Source: JAEULH01 sp963805915
GTDB lineage: Bacteria > Pseudomonadota > Alphaproteobacteria > Rhodospirillales > Defluviicoccaceae
Direction of reading: 5' to 3'
NCBI GenBank assembly: GCA_963805915.1
Contig: CAWDWD010000019.1
Coordinates: forward strand, 124,001-188,000
Length of the DNA: 64,000 nt
Numbering within the stretch: the stretch's first letter is position 1; the number at the start of each line of letters is the position of its first letter. Below, in pieces: positions 56,021-64,000 of the stretch. A program made the position numbers and the translations under genes. The notes under the pieces were generated by a model that did not search any database, was not told where the DNA came from, and was given only the letters and a program-made list of their open reading frames with translations.

Positions 56021-56989
56021 TTACGCGGCCGTTTCGACGGCTTGTTCTTGTTCCACCAGAAAACGCTCGGCCTCGAGAGCGGCCATGCAGCCGGTCCCCG
56101 CCGCGGTCACGGCCTGGCGAAAGATCTTGTCCTGGACGTCACCGGCGGCAAAGACCCCGGGAATGTTGGTCGCGGTGCTGTCAGGAATCGTGACAATGTA
56201 GCCCTCCGCGTCCATCGTGATCTGTCCTTGGAACAACTCGGTGTTGGGCGTGTGACCGATGGCGATGAATACGCCGTCGACGGCGATTTCTTTGAGCGCG
56301 TCGCCGCTCGTTGTGGGGCGAAGGACGACGCCGGTGACGCCGGGCGGCATGTCGGTGCCGACGATCTCGTCGACAACGTGATCCCACACCACCTCGATCT
56401 TCGCGTTGCGGAAAAGTCTGTCCTGCAGAATCTTATCGGCGCGGAGCTCGTCGCGGCGATGGACCAGCGTCACCTTGGCGGCGAAGTTCGTCAGAAAGAT
56501 AGCCTCTTCGACCGCCGTGTTGCCGCCGCCGATCACTGCGACATGCTTGTCGCGAAAGAAGAAGCCGTCGCAGGTGGCGCAGGCCGAGACGCCGAACCCC
56601 TGGAAGCGCTCCTCGCTGGCGAGGCCCAGCCACCGCGCCGATGCGCCGGTGCAGATGATCAGCGTCTCGCCGGTGTATGTTTCGCCGGAATCGCCGGTGA
56701 GCACGAATGGCCGCCGCGACAGGTCGGCGGCGACGACCGTATCGTCAATCATCCGCGCGCCGACCTTCGCCGCCTGCCGATCCATCTGCTCCATCATCCA
56801 CGGGCCTTGAACCGTGTCGGCGTAGCCCGGATAGTTTTCCACGTCGGTGGTGATGGTCAGTTGGCCGCCCGGCTGAAGCCCCTTGATGAGTGTCGGCTGG
56901 AGGTTGGCACGGGCGGCATAAATCGCGGCGGTATAGCCGGCCGGACCCGATCCAAGAATAATCGCTTTGCTGAGTCCCCGCTCGGTCAT
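56021..56989 (-). CDS. trxB: Thioredoxin reductase
   Basis: The 322-residue protein is the standard low-molecular-weight enzyme. AIILGSGPAGYTAAIYAARANLQPTLI binds FAD, GVSACATCDGFFFRDKHVAVIGGGNTAVEEA contains the CATC redox disulfide and the NADPH Rossmann motif, and GVFAAGDVQDKIFRQAVTAAGTGCMAALEAE binds FAD at the C-terminus. It reduces thioredoxin with NADPH in the cytoplasm. It precedes the LysR gene on the same strand. In related genomes an lrp gene stands divergently nearby; here an IS element has inserted between them. Confidence 0.96.
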   Translation of the reverse strand: MTERGLSKAIILGSGPAGYTAAIYAARANLQPTLIKGLQPGGQLTITTDVENYPGYADTVQGPWMMEQMDRQAAKVGARMIDDTVVAADLSRRPFVLTGDSGETYTGETLIICTGASARWLGLASEERFQGFGVSACATCDGFFFRDKHVAVIGGGNTAVEEAIFLTNFAAKVTLVHRRDELRADKILQDRLFRNAKIEVVWDHVVDEIVGTDMPPGVTGVVLRPTTSGDALKEIAVDGVFIAIGHTPNTELFQGQITMDAEGYIVTIPDSTATNIPGVFAAGDVQDKIFRQAVTAAGTGCMAALEAERFLVEQEQAVETAA

Positions 56990-57150
56990 GATTCTCGGCT
57001 CCGCATCTCCGCGCCTCGCGTGCTCTCGCCCCGTTCCTCAATGGACGGCAACATACGGGCGCCCACCGTAACAGACAAGAGGCCGCGCCCGAAGCGCTTC
57101 GGTAGCCCGGCAAGCCGGCAACATGACCCGAATCGGGCCTCAATGGCCTT

Positions 57151-58188
57151 CCTGATTACGCATGAACCTCAGCCAGTTTGAGGAGGCGATATGGCATTGG
57201 CGGGGTTCGGACGGCGGCCCAGCCGAGGCGGGGCATCATGGCGACGAGATCGTAGCGCCGATTGAAGCGGTATTCGAACTCGGCCAGGTAGCGGGGGATG
57301 TGCTTTTGGCGGATGGCGCGGTATGTGCCGGTGATGGCGGTCTTGATGTTGCCGAGCGCCGTGTTGACCCACTTGAAAGCGGGTGTCAGCACCGCCTTGC
57401 GGCCGGATCCTGTGCGGATCGGCTGATGCGTGCATCCCGCATCCGCGACACCGCGGAAGCAGCTGAGGCCGTCGCTGACGACGGTGCTGGTGGGATCGAG
57501 GCTGCGTCGGGCCAGTTTTTCGACCTCCTTGCGCCGAAAGCCGATGACCCGGCGCAGCTTCAGGCGCACCGGCTTGCCCTCGGGCGTGGTTTCGACGGCG
57601 ACGATGATCGGCGTCTTGCCGGGCGCGCCGCGACCGCGCTTGCCACCGGAGCGTTCGCCACCGAGATAGGCGTCGTCCATTTCGACCCGACCGGTCAGGC
57701 GCTTGCCGGCATCCCGCTCCATCATCACCTGCATCAGCTTGTGTTTGAGCTTCCAGGCGGTGTTCTGGGTCACACCGAGGCGACGGCCGAGTTCGAGGCT
57801 GGAGATCCCGCCCTTGCTCTGCGTCAGGTGGTACATGGTGCGAAACCAAGTGCGCAGCGGCACCTTGGTCGAGGCGAAGATCGTGCCGGCCATCAGCGAG
57901 GTCTGCCGGCGGCAGGACGTGCACTGGTAGAGGGCACGGGTCTTGATGATGCAGTGATTCCGCCCGCCGCAGCCGGGGCAGACAAAGCCTTGCGGCCAAC
58001 GCCAGCCGAGCACGACCTCCCGACACCGATCCTCGCTCCCGTAAAGCTCATCGAACCGCGCCTCGCTGAGCCCCTTCTGAAACTGAACACGATTGCGCGC
58101 CATGCCTCAACCCCGCCTGTCTCCTTATATGTTATATGTTCCCGATTTGCACCACGCCCCGGCAGGCTGAGAAAGAAGCGTAATCAGG
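57151..58188 (-). mobile_element. IS1595-family insertion sequence, complete (1,038 bp)
   Basis: Terminal inverted repeats begin CCTGATTACGC (57151-57161) and end GCGTAATCAGG (58178-58188). The element is flanked by a perfect 8-bp target duplication ATGGCCTT (57143-57150 and 58189-58196), the duplication length expected for IS1595. A single transposase gene fills it, and its stop codon lies within the terminal repeat. The intact duplication and intact gene imply a recent insertion. Confidence 0.93.
57156..58103 (-). CDS. IS1595-family (ISXO2-like) transposase
   Basis: The 315-residue protein begins with an N-terminal zinc ribbon: FVCPGCGGRNHCI and YQCTSCRRQTSLMAGTIF. The helix-turn-helix GGISSLELGRRLGVTQNTAWKLKHKLM follows. 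The ISXO2 catalytic domain has EMDDAYLGGERSGGKRG, VVSDGLSCFRG and KWVNTALGNIKTAITGTYRAI, then EFEYRFNRRYDL. The DD(N/E)-type acidic residues are present. Nothing is truncated, so it is probably active. Confidence 0.95.
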   Translation of the reverse strand: MARNRVQFQKGLSEARFDELYGSEDRCREVVLGWRWPQGFVCPGCGGRNHCIIKTRALYQCTSCRRQTSLMAGTIFASTKVPLRTWFRTMYHLTQSKGGISSLELGRRLGVTQNTAWKLKHKLMQVMMERDAGKRLTGRVEMDDAYLGGERSGGKRGRGAPGKTPIIVAVETTPEGKPVRLKLRRVIGFRRKEVEKLARRSLDPTSTVVSDGLSCFRGVADAGCTHQPIRTGSGRKAVLTPAFKWVNTALGNIKTAITGTYRAIRQKHIPRYLAEFEYRFNRRYDLVAMMPRLGWAAVRTPPMPYRLLKLAEVHA

Positions 58189-58260
58189 ATGGCCTTTGTC
58201 CGGCGGCCGCGGTTGTGTAACATCGTTGCGCGCCAGAGGCGGAAATTGGAGAAAAAACAC

Positions 58261-58761
58261 GTGCGCCGGGTTAAATTGGATAAAATCGATCAACGCATCC
58301 TTCACGACCTGCAGGCGAACGGCCGGATTACCAACGTCGAGCTGGCCCAGCGGGCGGGCATTTCGGCGCCGCCGTGCCTGCGGCGCGTCCGTGCGCTGGA
58401 GCAGGCCGGCTTCGTGCGCGGCTATCACGCCGAGATCGAGCCGCGGGCGCTCGGCTATAACGTCTCGGTGTTCGTCCTTGTCGGCCTCGATAGCCAAGCC
58501 GAGGCCGATCTTGAGGATTTCGAGGCGCGCATCTCCGCCTGGCCGCAGGTACGCGAGTGCTACATGCTTGCCGGAGAAACCGACTTCTTGCTGAAAGTCG
58601 TGGCCGAGGATTGGGACACCTACCAGAAATTCCTGACCGAGAAACTGACCCCCGCCCCCCACGTCGCCCATGTCAAGTCGGCCCTGTCGATCAGGACTTC
58701 CAAATACCGGCCGGGCGTGCCAATTCCGCTCGACGGCGACAAGGTCGAGACCGCCGAGTGA
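58261..58761 (+). CDS. Lrp/AsnC-family transcriptional regulator
   Basis: The GTG at 58261, 8 bases after GGAGA, gives 166 residues. An upstream frame to 58189 would begin inside the IS target duplication and is not used. The N-terminal HTH (KLDKIDQRILHDLQANGRITNVELAQRAGISAPPCLRRVRALEQAGFVRGYHAEI) is standard. The RAM ligand-binding domain follows (VSVFVLVGLDSQAEADLEDFEARISAWPQVRECYMLAGETDFLLKVVAEDW). It probably responds to an amino acid. The IS ends 72 bases before the start and may have replaced or altered its promoter. Confidence 0.93.
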   Translation: MRRVKLDKIDQRILHDLQANGRITNVELAQRAGISAPPCLRRVRALEQAGFVRGYHAEIEPRALGYNVSVFVLVGLDSQAEADLEDFEARISAWPQVRECYMLAGETDFLLKVVAEDWDTYQKFLTEKLTPAPHVAHVKSALSIRTSKYRPGVPIPLDGDKVETAE

Positions 58762-58821
58762 CGGAGATTGACGGCCCACTGCGATCGTATACAGTCGGCG
58801 ACCTGATCAAGGAGGGTGATT

Positions 58822-59274
58822 GTGCGCGATCGGCTGGAAGAAGCGCTGAGAACGGCGACGCTGGCGCGTGATCAGCGCGCGAAGTCGACCCTCCGGCTGA
58901 TCCTGGCGGCGCTGCGCGATCGCGACATCGCGGAACGGAGCAAAGGCAATCTCGGCGGGCTGACCGACGATCAGATCGTCGCGCTCCTTCACTCGATGGT
59001 CAAACAGCGCCGCGACAGCATCGAGTTCTACGAGAAGGGTGATCGGCCGGATCTTGCCCAGCAGGAAGCGGAAGAAATTGCGATCATCGAGCACTTCATG
59101 CCGCCGCAGATGACCGCGGCCGAGATCGATGCGGCGGTTGCCGGTGTGATCGAGGAACTCAACGCGAAAAACCTCAAGGACATGGGCCGCGTCATGGCGG
59201 CGCTGCGCGAGCGTTACGCCGGACTTATGGACTTTTCCGGAGCAAGCGCCCGCGTGAAGGGTCAACTTGCGTGA
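58822..59274 (+). CDS. GatB/YqeY domain-containing protein
   Basis: The GTG at 58822 lies 6 bases after AAGGAGG and gives 150 residues; a GTG at 58816 is too close to that site. The sequence RDRLEEALRTATLARDQRAKSTLRLILAALRDRDIAERSKG, LTDDQIVALLHSMVKQRRDSIEFYEKGDRPDLAQQEAEEIAIIEHFMPPQM and NLKDMGRVMAALRERYAGLMDFSGASARVKGQL is the YqeY family, related to the tRNA-binding tail domain of GatB. The function is unproven. It precedes dnaG, the conserved order in alphaproteobacteria. Confidence 0.93.
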   Translation: MRDRLEEALRTATLARDQRAKSTLRLILAALRDRDIAERSKGNLGGLTDDQIVALLHSMVKQRRDSIEFYEKGDRPDLAQQEAEEIAIIEHFMPPQMTAAEIDAAVAGVIEELNAKNLKDMGRVMAALRERYAGLMDFSGASARVKGQLA

Positions 59275-59338
59275 TCGCGCCGAAATGACCCGGCCGTCGC
59301 GGCGGGTGCGGCTGTCGGGGTAGCTGCGAGCCGCGTGC

Positions 59339-61147
59339 ATGCCGATTTCAAGCGATTTCCTCGACGAGCTGAAGGCCAGGGTTGACCTCGTCGGGCTTGT
59401 CTCGCGCCGCGTCCGGCTCGCGCGACGCGGCCGTGAACACCTCGGCCTGTGCCCCTTCCACCAGGAAAAAACACCCTCCTTCACGGTCAACGAGCAGAAG
59501 GGCTTTTACCACTGCTTCGGCTGCGGTGCCCATGGCTCGGCGATCGATTTCATGATGCAGGCCGAAGGACTGGAGTTTCGCGACGCGGTCGCCGCGCTGG
59601 CCGGCGCGGCCGGTCTTGAGCTGCCGGCCGAGAGCCCGGAACAAAGGCAAAAAGACGAGCGGCGCAAGACGCTGCATGACGTTAACGAAACCGCGGCCGC
59701 GCACTTCCAGGCCGCGCTCGCGGCCCCCGAGGGCCGAGCCGCGCTCGATTACGTCCGCGCCCGCGGTCTCGACGATGGTTTGATCGACGGCTTTCGCCTC
59801 GGCTTCGCCGCCGACGGCGGCCTCAAGGCGGCGCTGCTTCGCCGGGGACTGAGCGAGGACATGATGGTCGAGGCTGGCCTCCTGATCCGCCCGGAGGACG
59901 AAGGCCGCCCGGGCTACGAGCGGTTTCGCCAACGGCTGATGTTCCCGATCGCCGACAACCGCGGCAGGATCGCCGGCTTCGGCGGCAGGAGCCTGGGCGA
60001 CGTCCAGCCGAAGTATCTGAACACGCCCGAGACCGCGATTTTCCACAAGGGCGCGCTGCTTTACGGACTGTCGCGGGCGGCCGCCGCGGCAAGGCGGGTC
60101 GGCACCATGGTCGTCGTCGAAGGCTACATGGACGTGATCGGTCTCGCCCGCGCCGGCTTCAATCATGTCGTGGCACCGTTGGGGACCGCGCTCACCGAGG
60201 ATCAGCTGCGGCTGCTGTGGAAGTTCGCCCGCGCACCCATCTTATGTTTCGATCCCGACCGGGCCGGGCGTGAAGCGGCCAAGCGCGCCGCCGTCAGGTC
60301 GCTGCCGCTGATCCGAGCGGGGCTCGGGCTCAGGTTCGCGTTTCTTTCGACCGACACCGGCGATGACCCCGATGCCGTCGCCAGACGCTATCCGAAGCAG
60401 TTTCTCGACCGCGCCTTCGCCGATGCCCTGCCCCTCTCGGACGTCCTTTTTTGGATGGAAAGCGGCGGGCGCACGACCTTCGCAGCCGAGGAGCGCGCCG
60501 CAGTCGAGGCCCGTTTACGGCAACGCCTCGACGGCGTTGGTGATAGCGGCATTCGTGCCCACTTGATGCGCGATTTCCGGGACCGGTTGTGGCGCGGCAG
60601 CAGAAAACCGGCGACCGGCGCCGCCTACCGGCGCGGGCCCAAGGCCCCGCCGCCGCCGATTGCCGTCGCCAGACGTCCATCCGCGCCGGGCTCGGTCGCG
60701 GCGGCGGAACGAACGCTGGTAGCGCTTCTCCTCAACCACCCGGATTATTTCGCTCATGTCGAGGAGGAGCTCGGTTCGGTGGTTTTCGCCAACGCCGAAC
60801 TGGAAGGCATCCGCCACGCGCTGTTCGATATTCTGTCGGCGCGCGATGACCTCGACCCCGATGGTCTTGCCGCCGGCCTCCGCGCGCGCGGCCTGAACGA
60901 GACGCTTGGCGATCTTCTCGCCGACCCGCTGCTGCGCGGCAATCGCGCCATTGGCCGCGATGCCGACGCCACCACCCTCGACGCGGCATGGCGATCGAAC
61001 TTAACCGTCGTTCGGGTTGCCGCCGAACAAGACGCTTTGTCGCATGTGGACGAAGGCCTGGGCGCCGAGTCCGACGAGGCGATGGCGCGCCGGCGTCTGC
61101 TCATGCAGGCACACCTCGCTCAGCGCGACGACGAGGAAAGATCGTAG
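59339..61147 (+). CDS. dnaG: DNA primase
   Basis: The 602-residue protein has the N-terminal CHC2 zinc finger (LCPFHQEKTPSFTVNEQKGFYHCFGCGAHG). The core is ADNRGRIAGFGGRSLGDVQPKYLNTPETAIFHKG. The Toprim acidic residues lie in VVVEGYMDVIGLARAG and ILCFDPDRAGREAAKRAA. The C-terminal helicase-interaction domain is more variable (from about residue 430). It makes RNA primers at the replication fork. The gene following in most relatives, rpoD, is not here: a 209-base gap leads instead to an RND adaptor. Confidence 0.96.
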   Translation: MPISSDFLDELKARVDLVGLVSRRVRLARRGREHLGLCPFHQEKTPSFTVNEQKGFYHCFGCGAHGSAIDFMMQAEGLEFRDAVAALAGAAGLELPAESPEQRQKDERRKTLHDVNETAAAHFQAALAAPEGRAALDYVRARGLDDGLIDGFRLGFAADGGLKAALLRRGLSEDMMVEAGLLIRPEDEGRPGYERFRQRLMFPIADNRGRIAGFGGRSLGDVQPKYLNTPETAIFHKGALLYGLSRAAAAARRVGTMVVVEGYMDVIGLARAGFNHVVAPLGTALTEDQLRLLWKFARAPILCFDPDRAGREAAKRAAVRSLPLIRAGLGLRFAFLSTDTGDDPDAVARRYPKQFLDRAFADALPLSDVLFWMESGGRTTFAAEERAAVEARLRQRLDGVGDSGIRAHLMRDFRDRLWRGSRKPATGAAYRRGPKAPPPPIAVARRPSAPGSVAAAERTLVALLLNHPDYFAHVEEELGSVVFANAELEGIRHALFDILSARDDLDPDGLAAGLRARGLNETLGDLLADPLLRGNRAIGRDADATTLDAAWRSNLTVVRVAAEQDALSHVDEGLGAESDEAMARRRLLMQAHLAQRDDEERS

Positions 61148-61362
61148 GCGCGATCGCGCGCGGGTGCGTCGCGGTGCGCAAAATCCGACGACCCAGAGCA
61201 GAAGGTTGATCGACGACAACGAGAAACCGGCCATCACCTTGGTGACGCCCAGTCCTCACCCAGTCCTCGCGAGGCTTTGAGCCACGGCGTTATCGGCTTA
61301 GACTGGGGCTGAATGTAGCGCCGGGGCTGGCGAAACCTGTTGATACACCACAGTTCTTGCGA

Positions 61363-62469
61363 ATGAAGGTGATGCGGACCAAGGTTGTGGCCCTCGTCGT
61401 GGCTCTCGCGATGGCGGCGGGCGGCGGCTATTGGCTCTACGCCGAGCGCCAGGGCGCCTCCGAAGCTGACGGAGCGAGCGCTAACGCGGGTGCTTCAGCG
61501 GCGCCGGTGCCGGTCGAGGCGCGGCCGGTCAGCATCGGTCCGGTAGCCAACGCGGTGTCCGCGGTAGGAACGCTGCGGGCCAACGAATCCGTCGTCATCC
61601 GCCCGGAGATCGACGGGCGGATCACCGCCATCCACTTCGAGGAGGGAACACCCGTCGCCAAGGGCGCGGCGCTGTTCAGTTTCGACAACTTCGTCGCCAG
61701 GGCCGAACTCGCCGAGGCCGAGGCCAGTCTCGCTTTGAGCATTCGCAACTACAGCCGCGCCGAGGGTCTGTACAAGAAAGGCGCGGGCACCGGACGGGGC
61801 GTGGACGAAGCCCGCGCCAGCCTCGAAAGTGATCGAGCAAAGATTGATCTGGCCAAGGCGCGGCTCGACAAGACGAAGATCGCCGCGCCGTTCGCGGAAA
61901 TCGTCGGCCTGCGCCGGGTCAGCGTCGGCGACTACGCGAGCAGTGGTGACGAACTGGTCAATTTGGAAAGCATCGACCCGATCAAGGTCGACTTCCGCAT
62001 CCCCGAGCGCTATCTCGCCGGCCTTCATCCGGGCCAGATCCTCGACATCGAAGTCGACGCCTATCCGGGCCGCCACTTTCGCGGCCGGGTGTTCGCCGTG
62101 GATCCGCGGATCGATCCCGATGGCCGGAGCATCGCTCTTCGCGCCGAGGTGCCCAACGCCGAGGAGTTGTTGCGCCCGGGCCTGTTCGGCCGCGTCCGGC
62201 TGGTGCTCAACGTCCGAGACAATGCGATCACCATCCCGGAACAAGCCATCATCCCGCTCGGCAACGCGCGCTTCGTCTTCACGGTGGTCGACGGCAAGGC
62301 GGTGAAGACTGAAATCGCCCTTGGCCAGCGCGGGCCGGGTTGGGTCGAAGTGAGCGAGGGACTGGCGCCCGACGCGATCGTCGTCACCGCCGGACAGCTC
62401 AAGATCCGCGACGGCACGCCGGTGGAGGTCGTAGCCCCGGCGCTTGCCGCGCCCGGAACGGGAGCGTGA
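61363..62469 (+). CDS. RND efflux periplasmic adaptor (second system)
   Basis: From the ATG at 61363 the product has 368 residues; 61357 (TTG) and 61372 are alternatives. A short basic segment and one hydrophobic helix (VVALVVALAMAAGGGYWLY) form an uncleaved anchor or signal. The lipoyl halves (VVIRPEIDGRITAIHFEEGTPVAKGAALFSFD and KIAAPFAEIVGLRRVSVGDYASSGDELVNLE) flank a coiled-coil hairpin. Beta-barrel and membrane-proximal domains follow (VDFRIPERYLAGLHPGQILDIEVDAYPG). Unlike the first adaptor at 3.2 kb it has no lipobox. The pump gene starts 4 bases after its stop. Confidence 0.9.
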   Translation: MKVMRTKVVALVVALAMAAGGGYWLYAERQGASEADGASANAGASAAPVPVEARPVSIGPVANAVSAVGTLRANESVVIRPEIDGRITAIHFEEGTPVAKGAALFSFDNFVARAELAEAEASLALSIRNYSRAEGLYKKGAGTGRGVDEARASLESDRAKIDLAKARLDKTKIAAPFAEIVGLRRVSVGDYASSGDELVNLESIDPIKVDFRIPERYLAGLHPGQILDIEVDAYPGRHFRGRVFAVDPRIDPDGRSIALRAEVPNAEELLRPGLFGRVRLVLNVRDNAITIPEQAIIPLGNARFVFTVVDGKAVKTEIALGQRGPGWVEVSEGLAPDAIVVTAGQLKIRDGTPVEVVAPALAAPGTGA

Positions 62470-62473
62470 GGCG

Positions 62474-64000
62474 GTGAAGCTTTCGGCAACCTGCATCCGC
62501 CGCCCGGTCTTCGCGACGGTGCTTAGCCTGCTGGTGGTGCTGGTCGGCCTTGTCGGCTATCAGCGTCTGCCCGTGCGCGAGTATCCGAACATCGATCCGC
62601 CGATCGTCAACGTCCAGACCACATACACGGGCGCCAGCGCGGAAATCATCGAAACCCAGGTGACCAACGTTCTCGAGGATTCGTTGGCGGGAATCGAGGG
62701 CATCGACTACCTGACGTCGATCAACCGCCAAGAACAGAGCCAGATCACCGTCGTCTTCAAGCTGAACCGCGATCCGGACGCGGCGGCCGCGGATGTGCGC
62801 GACCGGGTAAGCCGGGTGCGCGGAAGGCTGCCCGACGACAGCGATGACTCGGTCATCCAGAAGGTCGAAGCCGACGCCGTGCCGATCGTCTATTTGGCCT
62901 TCTTCAGCGATCGCCATTCGCCGCTCGAGGTCAGCGATTTCGCCGATCGCTACGTCAAGGACCGGCTACAAACTCAGCCGGGCGTCGCCGAGGTGCGGAT
63001 CTTCGGCGACCGCCGCTATGCCATGCGCATCTGGCTCGATCCGGTGCGGCTCGCCGCCTACGACATGACACCGCAGGAGGTCGAGGACGCGCTGCGGCGG
63101 CAGAACGTCGAGATTCCGGCCGGCCGCATCGAGAGCCAGGAGCGAGAGTTCACCGTACTCGCCGAGACCGACCTGCGCACCACCGAACAGTTCAATAACC
63201 TGATCCTGCGCGACGTGAACGGCTATCTGGTCCGTCTGCGCGATGTCGGCGCGGCCGAACTCGACGCCGCCGACGAGCGCCGCCGGGTCCGCTTTAACGG
63301 GGTCAGCACGGTCGCTTTGGGCGTCGTCAAGCAGGCGACCGCAAACCCGCTCGACGTCTCGCAGGCTGTTCGCGCCAGCCTGCCTGGGATCATCGCCAGC
63401 CTGCCGGAAGGCATGCGGGTCGAGGTCGCGCACGACAAGGCCGTGTTCATCGAAGAATCGATCAAGAACGTCTATCACGCGATCGCCGAGGCGGTCGTTC
63501 TCGTGGTCCTGATCATCTTCTTGTTCTTGCGCTCGCTGCGCGCGACCCTGATCCCGCTGGTCACCATCCCGGTGTCGCTGGTCGGCACCTTCGCGTTGAT
63601 GTACGCGCTCGGCTTTTCGATCAACACCCTGACGCTGCTCGCGATCGTGCTCGCCATCGGACTGGTCGTCGATGACGCCATCGTCATGCTGGAGAACATC
63701 TACCGCCACGTCGAAGACGGGATGCCGCCGATGCGCGCGGCGTTCCAGGGCAGCCAGGAGATCGGCTTCGCGGTGGTCGCCATGACGTTGACGCTGGCGG
63801 CGGTGTTCCTGCCGATCGGCTTTATGACCGGCAAGACCGGCCGGCTGTTCACCGAGTTCGCCTGGACACTGGCGGGCGCGGTGCTGGTTTCGGGATTCGT
63901 CGCGCTGACGCTGTCACCGATGATGTGCGCCAAGCTGCTGCGCCACGAGGCCAAGCATGGCGCCACCTACCGGTTCATCGAAAGCGGGCTCCGCGCCCTG
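62474..64000 (+). CDS. RND efflux transporter, N-terminal part (runs off the window)
   Basis: The GTG at 62474, with the stop of the adaptor just 4 bases before it, opens KLSATCIRRPVFATVLSLLVVLVGLVGYQRLPVREYPNID. The frame stays open through 509 codons to the window edge. The periplasmic porter domain and helices 2-6 are visible, including the proton-relay pair in LAIGLVVDDAIVMLENIYRH and SINTLTLLAIVLAIG. It resembles MexK/TriC- or MdtB-like pumps with a single porter rather than the first pump. About half the protein is missing because of the edge. No TolC gene is seen. Confidence 0.9.
   Translation, partial: MKLSATCIRRPVFATVLSLLVVLVGLVGYQRLPVREYPNIDPPIVNVQTTYTGASAEIIETQVTNVLEDSLAGIEGIDYLTSINRQEQSQITVVFKLNRDPDAAAADVRDRVSRVRGRLPDDSDDSVIQKVEADAVPIVYLAFFSDRHSPLEVSDFADRYVKDRLQTQPGVAEVRIFGDRRYAMRIWLDPVRLAAYDMTPQEVEDALRRQNVEIPAGRIESQEREFTVLAETDLRTTEQFNNLILRDVNGYLVRLRDVGAAELDAADERRRVRFNGVSTVALGVVKQATANPLDVSQAVRASLPGIIASLPEGMRVEVAHDKAVFIEESIKNVYHAIAEAVVLVVLIIFLFLRSLRATLIPLVTIPVSLVGTFALMYALGFSINTLTLLAIVLAIGLVVDDAIVMLENIYRHVEDGMPPMRAAFQGSQEIGFAVVAMTLTLAAVFLPIGFMTGKTGRLFTEFAWTLAGAVLVSGFVALTLSPMMCAKLLRHEAKHGATYRFIESGLRAL

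Overview
The window is GC-rich chromosomal DNA from an alphaproteobacterium, probably Rhodospirillales-like. This is inferred from gene content and gene order: purB / DUF1476 / purC-purS-purQ-purL / bolA / grxD, yqeY-dnaG, lrp next to trxB and a LysR regulator, a CIRCE-controlled groESL, and a lipoyl-domain-bearing Lpd behind a homodimeric-type AceE. No species can be named from the sequence alone. Both edges cut genes: an AI-2E-type permease on the left and an RND pump on the right. I found no tRNA, rRNA, CRISPR array or prophage module.

Layout. 0-7.5 kb: AI-2E permease end, DUF4912 protein + GH57 glucan branching enzyme, and an RND efflux adaptor/pump pair. 7.5-9.7 kb: groESL with a sigma70-like promoter and CIRCE operator that begin inside the 3' end of the pump gene. 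9.7-10.4 kb: a toxin-antitoxin locus with a frameshifted toxin and an intact antitoxin. 10.4-16.6 kb: mostly minus-strand accessory metabolism (GH15 glucanase, ASRT-type small-molecule-binding protein, enolase-superfamily enzyme, enoyl-CoA hydratase, SDR), in which two genes are broken by frameshifts. 16.7-24.5 kb: VOC protein, then the pyruvate dehydrogenase operon aceE-aceF-lpd and an esterase. 24.6-25.0 kb: a candidate minus-strand small RNA. 25-33.3 kb: DUF1003 protein, ABC1/UbiB-like kinase, and a lactate-use locus (lactate permease, FAD/Fe-S D-lactate dehydrogenase, divergent FadR/LldR-type regulator). 33.4-39.5 kb: two glycosyltransferase-like genes (one frameshifted), an Lpd paralogue beside palindromic repeats, a Nudix/DUF4743 protein overlapping a carboxylesterase, and an HNH protein. 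39.7-50.1 kb: rpsD, DUF2062, MFS, then the purine block ending in bolA-grxD.

50.1-54.9 kb is the accessory part. It holds a degraded group II intron next to the grxD terminator, a frameshifted pentapeptide-repeat protein with an unusual C-terminal domain, a nitroreductase (SagB-like) fragment, and one complete group II intron with its reverse transcriptase. The complete intron sits just past the terminator of a tiny 31-codon gene. 55-59 kb: LysR, trxB, a complete IS1595-type element with an 8-bp target duplication, lrp. 58.8-64 kb: yqeY-dnaG followed by a second RND adaptor/pump pair.

The most notable things are the two group II intron loci at terminators, the ASRT-GH15-enolase neighbourhood, the two minus-strand short transcripts that share a similar 3' module, the broken toxin with an intact palindromic operator, and the number of single-base frameshifts. 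Those frameshifts may be real decay or assembly error.
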